Shown here piece by piece: positions 10,116 to 18,716 of a stretch of DNA of 64,000 bases. The notes beneath the pieces were generated by a model. The model had not been told where the DNA came from and did no database searches. It saw nothing but the letters and a program-made list of their open reading frames with translations. Made by a program: the position numbers and the translations under genes. Positions within the stretch are counted from its first letter, which is position 1. Each line of letters starts with the position of its first letter. The stretch is from Paraeggerthella hongkongensis (GTDB lineage: Bacteria > Actinomycetota > Coriobacteriia > Coriobacteriales > Eggerthellaceae): assembly GCF_003340345.1 (NCBI RefSeq), contig NZ_PPTQ01000003.1, positions 124,001 through 188,000 of the forward strand, given 5' to 3'.

Positions 10116-10346
10116 ATGGAAAAGCAGGAGAACGTATGGTCGAAGCAGAGCAAGGTCAAGGCGCTTTTGGTTCGCGGGGAGGAAGACGGCGGTTCGGAAA
10201 TCGTTCAAACGGTCATCGTGCTGGGGTTCGCGGTCGGCTTGGGCGCGGCGTTGATTCTGCTGCAGGGCAACATCCAAAGCGCCATCACCAAGGCGGGCAC
10301 GTCGGTGACCGATATGTTCTCGAAGGTCACTTCGGGCGCGGCGTGA
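10116..10346 (+). CDS. Flp-like small pilin, copy 2 (divergent)
   Basis: A 76-residue protein with a basic N-terminus, then DGGSEIVQTVIVLGFAVGLG and a hydrophobic helix, ending in a short amphipathic tail. Size and layout match Flp pilins, but the glutamate and tyrosine at +5 and +6 of classical Flp are not in the usual register; a glutamate stands two or three residues after the glycines. RBS GGAGG lies just before ATG 10116. Probably the main subunit of the second Tad machine, processed in a variant way. Confidence 0.7.
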   Translation: MEKQENVWSKQSKVKALLVRGEEDGGSEIVQTVIVLGFAVGLGAALILLQGNIQSAITKAGTSVTDMFSKVTSGAA

Positions 10347-10888
10347 GGTTTTGCGGCCTGTGCGTTCCGCTGCGCAAAGGGCGCGCGCAGATTTGCGCCG
10401 AACAGGGAGGAAGCGTCGTCGCGTTCGTGGTGTCGCTTCCGATCCTGTTGGTGTTCCTGTGCGGGATTCTCGATGTCGGGCGCGCGGTGTTCTTGCGGGT
10501 TGCAGTGGACGATGCGGCTCATGCGGCATGCGCGGCTGTCTCGACGGCGCCTGCCGGAGGTGCGACGCCGATTGCGTACGATGCGGCGCTCAGGGCCGCG
10601 CCCGCCTTGGGCGCCGAAGGGCTTGCCATGCGCGTTGTCGTGGAATACGAAGCCGAAGAGGTCGTCTCTTACGATCATCACGTTTACGTGGATGCGGGCG
10701 AGTCGTTCAAGACGCGTCCGGTGCGGCTTCTGCGCCAACCCGTCGAGGTTGCCGTGCGCCTTGAAGGGCGGTATCTCACGCCGATAGGAAATGCGTTGGC
10801 TGCGGTAGCGGGCAATGCCGAGGGGCGGTTTTCGTACGAATCCCATTCGGCCGGAGCTGTCGTCGAAGGGCAGGGAAGGGGGTTTTGA
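10343..10888 (+). CDS. TadE-like pseudopilin
   Basis: A 181-residue protein with a helix GGSVVAFVVSLPILLVFLCG at residues 24-43 preceded by a short Cys-containing basic leader, followed by the LDVGRAVFLRVAVDDAAHAA segment frequent in TadE-like proteins. GTG 10343 overlaps the pilin stop; no clear ribosome site is present, so translation is probably coupled. The extracytoplasmic part is about 135 residues. Confidence 0.75.
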   Translation: MRFCGLCVPLRKGRAQICAEQGGSVVAFVVSLPILLVFLCGILDVGRAVFLRVAVDDAAHAACAAVSTAPAGGATPIAYDAALRAAPALGAEGLAMRVVVEYEAEEVVSYDHHVYVDAGESFKTRPVRLLRQPVEVAVRLEGRYLTPIGNALAAVAGNAEGRFSYESHSAGAVVEGQGRGF

Positions 10889-11367
10889 TGGTTCGCTCGG
10901 ATAGAGGGAGCGAGACGGTGCAGTTCGCGATTGCGGCGCCGTTGCTGCTGCTGGTGGTGTTCTCGACCATGCAGGTGGGCGGCATGATGCTTGCGACAAC
11001 CCAGCTGTCGTCCGATATCGTTCGGGCGTGCCGTCAGCTCGACGTGGCCGGGCTGCGGCATGCCGCCGACAAAGAAGCTTTCGTCAAGGCGGGCATCTTG
11101 GGCTCGGCTACGCAGTTGAATCCTGAGAACTTGAGCGTCGATCGGGTCCTATCCCGCTCCGAGGAGGTTGAGGCGGCGGGCTTCTCGGCTTCCGGCGAGC
11201 CTGTCGATCGCCGCTCGAAGGTGACGTCTCTTTCCTATGAGGTGCGCTACGACGTTCCCTCGATCCTGGATGTGCCCGGCTTGAGCGGTCGCTCGTTCGC
11301 TCGCCAAGTCGATTGCCGCTACGTCGAAGGCTGCGCGGTCGAGATCCAACTGGGGAGGGCGTCGTGA
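10888..11367 (+). CDS. TadE-like pseudopilin
   Basis: A 159-residue protein starting MVRSDRGSETVQFAIAAPLL: a short basic leader, glycine, then a hydrophobic helix with a Q in place of the usual glutamate at +5 or with E in an offset register. Two cysteines near the C-terminus (CRYVEGC) could form a disulfide. ATG overlaps the preceding TGA. Confidence 0.75.
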   Translation: MVRSDRGSETVQFAIAAPLLLLVVFSTMQVGGMMLATTQLSSDIVRACRQLDVAGLRHAADKEAFVKAGILGSATQLNPENLSVDRVLSRSEEVEAAGFSASGEPVDRRSKVTSLSYEVRYDVPSILDVPGLSGRSFARQVDCRYVEGCAVEIQLGRAS

Positions 11368-11966
11368 GCCGCCGGTTACGCTGCAACGAGGCGGCGAACA
11401 TGCTGCCCCTTGCGGTGATCGCGCTGTTCTTCCTTTTCTCGGTCTTGTCGTTCGCTATCGACCAGGGGATTGCGTACGCCGCGAAAGCAAGGCAGGAGAA
11501 CGCGCTGGATGCGGTTCGCTCGGCCTGTATGGATCCGACGTTCGCCTTGTACGCGAAAAACGTCGAGAATCCGGGACGGGAGGTTGCCGAGCTTGTTGTT
11601 CGCACGGCCCGGGAGGAAGGGTTCGCCGGTTCTGCAACGGTGTGGTTCTACGAAGCGGCGGAATCTTTGCTGCCGTCGTCCGAGCGGCTTTGGGGGATAG
11701 GGGTTCAGCTTGAAGAGGATACTCCTACGGTGTTCGCGCGCGGCTTCGGGGTGCCGAGCCTGCCCGTCGCCTCGCATAAGGTGATGGTGGCCGTGCCCTA
11801 CGCGAGCGAGCGCGCATGGCGGCCGGATGAACGACAGTGCGGCAGGTACGGGGCGGATGCGGGATCGAACGGCGTTTCGTTCGTTCCCATGGGGTCGTTG
11901 GAGGAGTATCCCGCTCCCTTGGTGGAGGCGTTGCGTTCGGCGCTGCCGGAACGGCAGGCCGCGTAA
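11364..11966 (+). CDS. TadG-like pilus-associated protein
   Basis: A 200-residue protein with a short leader, a hydrophobic helix at residues 12-32 (MLPLAVIALFFLFSVLSFAI) and then DQGIAYAAKARQENALDA, the post-helix segment of TadG/TadE-like proteins. The rest is extracytoplasmic. GTG start overlaps the previous stop (GTGA). Confidence 0.7.
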   Translation: MSRRLRCNEAANMLPLAVIALFFLFSVLSFAIDQGIAYAAKARQENALDAVRSACMDPTFALYAKNVENPGREVAELVVRTAREEGFAGSATVWFYEAAESLLPSSERLWGIGVQLEEDTPTVFARGFGVPSLPVASHKVMVAVPYASERAWRPDERQCGRYGADAGSNGVSFVPMGSLEEYPAPLVEALRSALPERQAA

Positions 11967-11983
11967 AGGGAAGGAGCGTTGAA

Positions 11984-12889
11984 ATGACGATAGACGGTTT
12001 GCGACCCTCGACTCGAAAAGGAGGGTTCGCGCAGCGAGCGTCGAAGGCTGCCGATGCGCAAGCGGACGGCGCGTCTGCACGGACGTCCCGATACGGAGGC
12101 TTCGATCGAGGCGGGCCGGTTGCGCAGGCGCCGGATTCCCTTTCGGTTGAGCCTCGCCCTTCCGGCGCTCAGTTGCCGGATGGTTCGCAGCGAACGTACC
12201 GGCGCGTGCGGATGCTTGCCGCGCTGGTCGCCGTGTCGGTCGCCGTGTCGTTTGCGGCGATCGTCTACGGTTTGTGGGCGCGGGCGGCTTCGGCATCGGC
12301 GGTCGAGGAGGCGACGGCCGGAGCGGCCCCCGTGTTAGTGGCCGCCACTGACATTCACGCGGGCGACGTGCTGACGTCGGAGTCGTTCGTGGAGAAGGAC
12401 ATACCCGCCGCGTATCGCGCGTCCGAGGCTATCGGGCTTGCGCAGATGGGCCAGGAGGGTTTCGAGGGCAGATGCGCACTCGTGGACATGGCTGCTGGAA
12501 CGCAGGTGCTGCCTTCGTTCGTCGCAGGTTCCGCCGATGGCGGTCGCTTGTCGGCTCGCCTTCATGCCGGGATGGAAGCGGTTACCGTGGGGGTGGACGC
12601 GGAAACGGGCCTTGCCGGTCGTATCGGCGTGCATGACACGGTGCGCGTGGTTTCAGCCGAAGGCTCTTCTTCGGGAGCCTCCGTCCTTTCTACGCTGTGC
12701 GCGCAGGCGCGGGTGCTTGCGGTGGGCGAGGGCGCTGTCGCATCCGGCGATGGTTCGTATGCTTCGGTTACGGTGGAAGTGAAGCCCGAGGAGGCCGATG
12801 CGATCCGCGCGGCCCAGTACGCCGGACGGGTGAGCTTGGTCATGGTTTCCTCGGAAGACGCCTTGCTTGGAGGCGATGATCGTGGATAG
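11984..12889 (+). CDS. CpaB/RcpC-like SAF-domain protein
   Basis: A 301-residue protein with a basic, disordered N-terminal tail, one membrane helix at about residues 75-97, and an extracytoplasmic SAF domain from about 110 to 175 (APVLVAATDIHAGDVLT, then FVEKDIP). This is the RcpC/CpaB plan. In diderm bacteria the protein works with the secretin; no secretin gene is seen here, in keeping with a monoderm host where SAF domains may bind cell-wall glycans. RBS AAGGAG at 11971-11976 is seven bases from the ATG. Confidence 0.8.
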   Translation: MTIDGLRPSTRKGGFAQRASKAADAQADGASARTSRYGGFDRGGPVAQAPDSLSVEPRPSGAQLPDGSQRTYRRVRMLAALVAVSVAVSFAAIVYGLWARAASASAVEEATAGAAPVLVAATDIHAGDVLTSESFVEKDIPAAYRASEAIGLAQMGQEGFEGRCALVDMAAGTQVLPSFVAGSADGGRLSARLHAGMEAVTVGVDAETGLAGRIGVHDTVRVVSAEGSSSGASVLSTLCAQARVLAVGEGAVASGDGSYASVTVEVKPEEADAIRAAQYAGRVSLVMVSSEDALLGGDDRG

Positions 12890-14201
12890 GGCGATCGAGC
12901 GTTCGTTGAAGGGTGCCGTGCGCGACGAAGTGGCTCTTCAGCTGCGAGGCGGACAGTTCGACGAGGCGGCGGTCGAATCTCTGATCAGGAGCGCGGTGGG
13001 TGCGGCTGCTCGGGATTGGGGGCTTTTCCTGTCTTCTTTGGAATCCGAGGCGCTTGCGCAGGCCATGATAGACGACTTCCTTCATTACGGGCCGCTGCAG
13101 CCGCTTCTCGAGGACGCTTCCATTACCGAGATCATGGTGAACGGAGGAGGCGTCGACACGTCCGATCCTGCGCTGCCTTTTCGGGATCCCGTGGTGTACG
13201 TCGAGCGGGCTGGGATGATCGAGCGCAGGCCCGACGTGGTGTTCGACGACGCGCAGCACGTTCGGCGCATCATCAACAGGATTGCCGAGCAGGCGGGCAT
13301 GCGTTGCGACGAATCCCATGCCATGGGGTGCGCCATGCTGCCGGGAGGCCGCGCCCGCGCAACCTACGTGGTTCCTCCCGTGGCGCCGGATGGGCCGGCT
13401 CTCAACGTGAGGACGTTTTCAGCCGATGCGTTGGGGATCGGCGATTTGGTCGGCGTCGGGGCCCTTTCGGAGGTCATGGCCGAGTTCTTGTGCTCGGCGG
13501 TGCAGGCGCGCTGCCCCATAGTCATATCAGGGGGAACGGGGTCGGGCAAGACCACTTTGCTCGGCGCGCTTTCGGGGTTCATTCCGCCCGACGAGCGCGT
13601 CATCACCATAGAGGACACTCCGGAGCTGAGGTTGCTGTCGCCTCATGTGGAGCGCATGCAGACGCGCGAGGCGAACGCAGAGGGCGAGGGCGCGGTGAGC
13701 ATGCGTGATTTGGTGACGCTTGCTTTGCGACGCCGTCCCGATCGCATCGTCATCGGCGAATGCCGCGGGGCCGAGGCGTACGACATGCTGCAGGCTATGC
13801 AGACGGACCATCCCGGGTCCATGACCACCGTGCATGCGAACGACCCGGCGAACGCTATCAGCCGCTTGCGAACCATGGTCGGGTACGCCGACGGGGATTT
13901 GAGCCGCGAGGTCATCGTTCAGCAGATCGCCGAATCTTTGCAAGGCGGCTTGATCGTGCATGTCGAGCGCTTGCGCGATGGCAGGAGGAAGGTGACAAGC
14001 ATCGTCGCAGTGGATTCTTTGCCCGAGGGAAGTTCGGTGATACCGCGTTCCGAGCTGTTCTCGTTCGAGGTGGAAGGCGTTGATGCGGCGGGTGCGATTG
14101 CGGGGGCATGGCGTGCGCGGGGCGTGCAGCCGCAGCGCATCAAGGAGCGTATGCGAACGGCGGGGGCGTGGTACGACCCTGCGTGGTTCTTCTCGGCGTG
14201 A
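12882..14201 (+). CDS. tadA: TadA/CpaF-family pilus export ATPase, copy 2
   Basis: A 439-residue secretion ATPase. The family block ASITEIMVNGGG stands near residue 80, the P-loop GGTGSGKTT near 217, Walker B RIVIGECRGAEA near 287, and the HANDPANA histidine segment near 317. It is distinctly diverged from the copy at 832-2154. GTG 12882 is chosen because TGGAGG at 12868-12873 sits eight bases before it; ATG 12876 is too close to that site. It heads the second TadA-TadB-TadC set. Confidence 0.95.
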   Translation: MDRAIERSLKGAVRDEVALQLRGGQFDEAAVESLIRSAVGAAARDWGLFLSSLESEALAQAMIDDFLHYGPLQPLLEDASITEIMVNGGGVDTSDPALPFRDPVVYVERAGMIERRPDVVFDDAQHVRRIINRIAEQAGMRCDESHAMGCAMLPGGRARATYVVPPVAPDGPALNVRTFSADALGIGDLVGVGALSEVMAEFLCSAVQARCPIVISGGTGSGKTTLLGALSGFIPPDERVITIEDTPELRLLSPHVERMQTREANAEGEGAVSMRDLVTLALRRRPDRIVIGECRGAEAYDMLQAMQTDHPGSMTTVHANDPANAISRLRTMVGYADGDLSREVIVQQIAESLQGGLIVHVERLRDGRRKVTSIVAVDSLPEGSSVIPRSELFSFEVEGVDAAGAIAGAWRARGVQPQRIKERMRTAGAWYDPAWFFSA

Positions 14202-14213
14202 CAGGGGGCTTTC

Positions 14214-15134
14214 ATGATTGGTCTCGCACTACCGGCGGTTTTGCTATGCGCTTGCTCTGCCTTGTCGTTGATCGCGTTCTCTTCGTATCGACGGCAACGC
14301 GCCGAGCTGCGATCGCGCAGCTTGGGCGAAACCGAGCTGTACGCAGCCGGGAAGGCTGCTGCGGCTGCACGCGCAAAGGTTTCGCGCAGCCCGCTTGCGA
14401 CGATGCTGCACGAGGCGGGTATCGAAACCGTTCCCTCGATGTGGGTTGCGCAGGCTCTGTGCGCGGTGTTCCTTGCAGGGTGCTTGGCGGCGGCGCTTTC
14501 GGGAAGCTGTCCCGTTGGCTTTTTCGCGGGCGGTGCGGCGGCCGCCGCGGTTTGGCTGCGGGTGGGCGTGCTGCGAGCACGCAGGAGCGCGCTTCTGGAC
14601 AGGCAATTCTGTCGGGCCTTGCCTCAGATTGCGGGCGGCGTTCGCAGCTCGCTAACGCTTGAGCGCGCGATACGCGCGGTTGCGGCGCATGTGGACGACC
14701 CGCTTCGCGAGGAGCTTGCCCGCGTGCTTGCCGACGCTGCATACGGGACGTCATTGAGCGTGTCGCTTGAGGAGATGGCTCGCAGGACGGCCAGCCCTGA
14801 CGTGCAGGCGTTGGCCGCCGCCGTTCGCGTGCAGCAGCGTTTCGGAGGGGCGATCGCTCCTGTGCTCGACATGATCGCTGCGCACGCGAACGCGCGCTTG
14901 AAGATGAGCCGCGAACTGCGTACGGAGCTCGCGGGCACGCGATTGGCGAAGTGGTTCGTTGCGGCGGCCATGCCGGCTATCTTTCTGCTCATGTTCGTCG
15001 CCAATCCTGATTTCGCGCGCTTTTACGCAGAGGAGCCGCTCGGGTGGGCGGTGGCGGGGGTGGCTGCGTTGTGCGAGATCAGCGGCTTGCTGGCGTGTCA
15101 GCGCATAACGAGCGTATCGAATAGTGGTCGGTGA
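14214..15134 (+). CDS. tadB: TadB-like secretion platform protein, copy 2
   Basis: A 306-residue membrane protein with an N-terminal helix, a hydrophobic pair at about residues 75-120, a T2SSF-type domain (RQFCRALPQIAGGVRSSLT near residue 127, then a 110-residue cytoplasmic region) and C-terminal helices beginning AKWFVAAAMPAIFLLM. It follows tadA2 by 12 bases. Confidence 0.9.
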   Translation: MIGLALPAVLLCACSALSLIAFSSYRRQRAELRSRSLGETELYAAGKAAAAARAKVSRSPLATMLHEAGIETVPSMWVAQALCAVFLAGCLAAALSGSCPVGFFAGGAAAAAVWLRVGVLRARRSALLDRQFCRALPQIAGGVRSSLTLERAIRAVAAHVDDPLREELARVLADAAYGTSLSVSLEEMARRTASPDVQALAAAVRVQQRFGGAIAPVLDMIAAHANARLKMSRELRTELAGTRLAKWFVAAAMPAIFLLMFVANPDFARFYAEEPLGWAVAGVAALCEISGLLACQRITSVSNSGR

Positions 15135-15185
15135 CGGGTCCGAGGGCGAATTTTGGGATTCTCATTCGTTTGAAAGGGGGCGATC

Positions 15186-16118
15186 GTGTTGGACGTTGTG
15201 GTTATGGGATCGCTGCTTATGTTGGGGGCGTTGCTCGGGCTTGCATCGTACGAGATCTTGGTTCGTTCATGCGCGCCGCAACCGCGCGGCTTCGCCGTGC
15301 CGGCGCGACGCGTGCGCGCGGTTGAGCCTGCCCGCGCCGAAGGAGCTTTACGTCGCTGCGCGCGCGAGGCGCTGTCCGCTTTGTCCTGCGGCCTTGACCG
15401 CTTGGCTCCGGTTGCCCGCACGGATGTCGACGCGCGTCGCGATCGTTTGGCTCGGGCGGGCGTTCACCTTGAACCGGAAACCTGGCGTAGCCTGCGCGTT
15501 GTCTGTGCTGTTGCGGCGGGTCTTTTGGCGACGCTTGCGGCAGCGTTTGCACCCGGTGCGCACGCTGCCGTGCGGATGCTTGCCTTTTGCATAGGGGTTG
15601 TTGCGGGATGGATGCTCCCCGCTCTGATCGTTTCAAGCAAGGAAAAAAGTCGGCGTCGTGACATCGAGGCCGCCCTGCCCGAAGCCATGGGGCTTTTGAG
15701 CGTGGCGCTTGCCGCCGGATCCCCGGTCGAGCAGTGCTTCAGGGAGGTTGCGGAAAGCCTGAGCGGGCCTATTTCCGAGGAGCTTTTCATTGTTGACCAG
15801 GAGGTGAACTTTCTGGGTCACTCGCGCGAGGCTGCACTTGAGCATCTTGCAGCGCGTTGCCGCAGCCAAGACGTATCCGCGTTCGCGGCGCACGTGACGC
15901 AGGCCATCACCCAAGGGTCGTCCATTGCCGAAGGGCTTGCGTCCCAGGCGGCCGTGGCGCGTGAAACGGCGCAGGCTGACGTGCTCGAGCGCATTCGCAC
16001 GATGCCGACGAAGCTCGACATCGTGCTGTCGATGTGCTTTCTGCCGCCGACGGTTGCGTTGGTGGTGGTGCCAACCGTGGTCAGCTTGCTGGAGTTCTTG
16101 AACGACACGATGGCGTAG
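15186..16118 (+). CDS. tadC: TadC-like secretion platform protein, copy 2
   Basis: A 310-residue T2SSF-family protein. It has an N-terminal helix, hydrophobic segments around residues 100-150, the AALPEAMGLLSVALAAGSPVE block near 162-182, and a C-terminal pair (KLDIVLSMCFLPPTVALVVV). The start is GTG preceded by AAAGGGGG. The 51-base gap from tadB2 contains no promoter I can support. Confidence 0.9.
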   Translation: MLDVVVMGSLLMLGALLGLASYEILVRSCAPQPRGFAVPARRVRAVEPARAEGALRRCAREALSALSCGLDRLAPVARTDVDARRDRLARAGVHLEPETWRSLRVVCAVAAGLLATLAAAFAPGAHAAVRMLAFCIGVVAGWMLPALIVSSKEKSRRRDIEAALPEAMGLLSVALAAGSPVEQCFREVAESLSGPISEELFIVDQEVNFLGHSREAALEHLAARCRSQDVSAFAAHVTQAITQGSSIAEGLASQAAVARETAQADVLERIRTMPTKLDIVLSMCFLPPTVALVVVPTVVSLLEFLNDTMA

Positions 16119-16129
16119 GGAGGGCGGGT

Positions 16130-16738
16130 ATGCAGTATGGGAAATGCGGGTTGCGTTCGTTTGCGAGCAGGGTTCGACGTGCGATCAAGTCGGCTTCGCG
16201 AAGGCCCGTCCCGATTGCCACCGCCGTGCTCGGGGCTGCGGTTGCGGCCTGGGCCGCCTTTGCGCTCGGTGGGTTTGCGGCCGGCTTCGAACGCGAGGGG
16301 CAAGCCGAAGCGCCCGCTCCTCTTCGGCGTCTCGAGGTGACGGTTTCCTGCGAAGGATGGTCGATCGGCAACGTTGCTTTAGGGGCTTTCGTCTCGGGGT
16401 TCTCGGTCGACGGCGAAAAAATCGACAAGCAGATGCTGTTCGAAGGGCCGGGCACGTGCGTCGTCGACGTTCCCGAAGGATTTTACGAGCTGTCGCTGCA
16501 ACTGCCCGTGATTATGGTGGAGGACGGGTCGATGCGCGCTGCGGGGGATCCGGTCCCGATCCGATTCGGTGAGTCGGGTTCGCCTGCTCGGGCGGCCGTT
16601 GCTTACCGGGATATCGAATCAACCGCGTTGCCCGATCAAGATCTGTCCGAAATCGCAAGGTCGAGCTTTCGCGATCAAAACGATGCCGAAAAAGCGCTTG
16701 CGCAGGCAAGAGCGAAGCGCGACGAAGGAAGGGGGTAG
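16130..16738 (+). CDS. Membrane-anchored protein of unknown function
   Basis: A 202-residue protein with a basic leader and one membrane helix at about residues 27-50 (VPIATAVLGAAVAAWAAFAL), then an extracytoplasmic beta-rich region (RRLEVTVSCEGWSIGNVALGA) and a charged C-terminal helix rich in Ala, Arg, Glu and Lys. No family recognised. It starts 12 bases after tadC2 and ends 4 bases before the InlB B-repeat gene, so it belongs with them. Confidence 0.7.
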   Translation: MQYGKCGLRSFASRVRRAIKSASRRPVPIATAVLGAAVAAWAAFALGGFAAGFEREGQAEAPAPLRRLEVTVSCEGWSIGNVALGAFVSGFSVDGEKIDKQMLFEGPGTCVVDVPEGFYELSLQLPVIMVEDGSMRAAGDPVPIRFGESGSPARAAVAYRDIESTALPDQDLSEIARSSFRDQNDAEKALAQARAKRDEGRG

Positions 16739-16741
16739 GGT

Positions 16742-18634
16742 ATGCGCAGAGTTTACGCGAAAGCCGTTTCGCTGCTGCTCTCGGTGCTTTTGCTGGCGGT
16801 TGGGTTCGCAGCGTGCCTCCCGCGCGAGGCGTTCGGATACGAGTACCTGCATTCCGACACGACCAGCATCTACAATCGTGCTTGGATATCCGCGAGCCCT
16901 TCGGGCTATCTTGAGCTGATCGGCTCGGACCCGAACGGCCCCAGGCCGGGCATGCCGAACTGGGAGCTTCCGGGCGGGACGAACGCTTACGTGGTGGCCT
17001 ATCAGTTCGCGATTTGGGGAGACGCCGGCGGGCAGGACGACCTTGTCTGGTACACGGCGGGCAACGGAAGCTGGTCCAGGGGCGGCGCGAACATGGGCAC
17101 GGGGGATTTGACCGGCAGCAAGAACGGCACGGGGTTCGGCTGCATCGCTACGTACGGGTACGGATGGGGCGGCACCGTCCTTTCGAGTCACGGCGGCCTG
17201 GACGAGCTCATGCACAACCATATCTACATTCACAGCACGATTGCCGGGGTGGGCGATACCGAGGGGACGGGCTTGCGCAATTACGGCAGCGTCGACTTCT
17301 GGCCGCGCGTCAGCATCCGCTACGATGCGAACGGCGGCTCGGGCGCGCCCGGCTCCCAGTACAAGTACATCGGCAGCGTTGGCGCGGTGTCTTCGAAGCT
17401 GCCCGTTCGCGTGGGGTACACGTTCGAGGGATGGTCGACTGAAAGACAGGGCCCTGTGAACGTTCGTCCTGGTCAGAAGATTGGCTATCAGGATTGGAAC
17501 CTTCAGGTGGAAAGCCTTGTGCCGCACGGATGGAGCAACGGGCCCTCTGACTTCTGGCGCGATCCGAGCGCGGGGCGTCCTTCGCCGAGCGGTTCGAACA
17601 CCATTACGCTGTATGCCCAGTGGAAGCCTGTATCCTACGTTGTCTCGTACGAAGGAAACGGCGCGACCGGGGGATCGACGAGCGATTCCGTGCACGTGTA
17701 CGACGCTCCCAAAGCCTTGACGATGAACCGGTACGAGCGCTCGTACCGGTTGACGTGCGACGCGCAAGGCGGGTCGATGGGCGTCGCCTCGCTGGCATGC
17801 GTTTGGCCGTGGGCGTCGTGGAACGCGCGTCCTGACGGCTCGGGCGAGTCCTACGGCGACGGCTCCCTGGTCAAGAACATGCGATCCACGAAGGGAAAGG
17901 CAACGCTGTACGCCCAATGGCATCCCGGCACCGTTGTTCTTCCTGATCCCGGGGAAAAGCCCGGGCACGTGTTCGAAGGCTGGTACTCGGCTGCGTCGGG
18001 AGGCGACTTCGTGGGCGACGCCGGCGCGTCGATTTCGATAGCGGCCGATACGACGTGCTACGCGCGTTGGCAAGCGCTCGCCGAGGTGACGTACTATGCG
18101 GATGGACAGGTTCTTTCGGGGTTCGGGGACCTGCTGCCCGCGGGAGTGGCGTACCGAACGAGCGCAGAGGCTGCCGCAGCGGCCGTCAAGCAGGATTGCG
18201 CGGGGTTCGAGGGGTGGTTCGTGGACGCTTCGTGCACGAAGCGCTACGCGGAAGGATCCCCGCTGCCAAGCGAAGGCCTTCGCTTGTACGGCCGCAACAA
18301 GGTTTCCGTGAGCTATGCGCAAACCGATCGCAGTACGGCGCTGTTCGCCGACCGCACGCTCTACGCCGATAAAGATGCAGGCTCGCTGCTTGATCGGGAC
18401 GCGCTTCTGCCGCCGGGCGAAACGCTTTTCTACGGCGATCGGATCACGTTCGACCGCGGGCCTTCCGTGTGGTTCGAAGATCGCGATCGCCTGCGCGAAG
18501 CGTCGTGCGAGCCGGGTGCCTACGCTACGGCCGCAGCCGAAGGGCTGCCTGCGCGCACCGTGGTGCTCACGTGCAACACGATTGCGTACCTCAACTGGCG
18601 CATTCCCCTCTACGACGGCGTAGCCGTGTCGTAG
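16742..18634 (+). CDS. Secreted InlB B-repeat (Listeria-Bacteroides repeat) protein
   Basis: A 630-residue secreted protein. A Sec signal peptide covers residues 1-32 (hydrophobic core LLLSVLLLAVGF, likely cut after FGY or AFG). Residues about 40-195 form a Gly/Trp/Tyr-rich domain with no known match to me. Three or four InlB B-type (Flg_new) repeats follow, marked by YDANGG, YTFEGWS, ITLYAQW, HVFEGWYS, CYARW and FEGWFV. The C-terminal 110 residues are unique. There is no LPxTG motif or C-terminal membrane helix. As the last gene of the pilus run it is a candidate adhesin. Confidence 0.8.
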   Translation: MRRVYAKAVSLLLSVLLLAVGFAACLPREAFGYEYLHSDTTSIYNRAWISASPSGYLELIGSDPNGPRPGMPNWELPGGTNAYVVAYQFAIWGDAGGQDDLVWYTAGNGSWSRGGANMGTGDLTGSKNGTGFGCIATYGYGWGGTVLSSHGGLDELMHNHIYIHSTIAGVGDTEGTGLRNYGSVDFWPRVSIRYDANGGSGAPGSQYKYIGSVGAVSSKLPVRVGYTFEGWSTERQGPVNVRPGQKIGYQDWNLQVESLVPHGWSNGPSDFWRDPSAGRPSPSGSNTITLYAQWKPVSYVVSYEGNGATGGSTSDSVHVYDAPKALTMNRYERSYRLTCDAQGGSMGVASLACVWPWASWNARPDGSGESYGDGSLVKNMRSTKGKATLYAQWHPGTVVLPDPGEKPGHVFEGWYSAASGGDFVGDAGASISIAADTTCYARWQALAEVTYYADGQVLSGFGDLLPAGVAYRTSAEAAAAAVKQDCAGFEGWFVDASCTKRYAEGSPLPSEGLRLYGRNKVSVSYAQTDRSTALFADRTLYADKDAGSLLDRDALLPPGETLFYGDRITFDRGPSVWFEDRDRLREASCEPGAYATAAAEGLPARTVVLTCNTIAYLNWRIPLYDGVAVS

Positions 18635-18675
18635 AGGCCGTGTGGTAGAGGGGCTCCTGCGGGGTTGCTTTTTAG

Positions 18676-18704
18676 AGGGGGCCGACGGCGCTCGTCGACC
18701 CCCT
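18676..18704. terminator. Hairpin between convergent genes
   Basis: A near-perfect 12-bp stem (AGGGGG and CCCCCT outer ends, one mismatch) with a five-base loop lies between the end of the pilus run and the end of the ABC exporter operon on the other strand. There is no T-run on the downstream side for either strand, so efficiency is uncertain. Confidence 0.45.
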
Positions 18705-18716
18705 CGGCGGCTTCCC

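Noticed and set aside
9227-10340. Long upstream extension of the TadE-like frame that begins at GTG 10343
   Set aside because: It overlaps the prepilin peptidase and second pilin genes and is Gly/Arg-rich; only the part from 10343 looks like protein.
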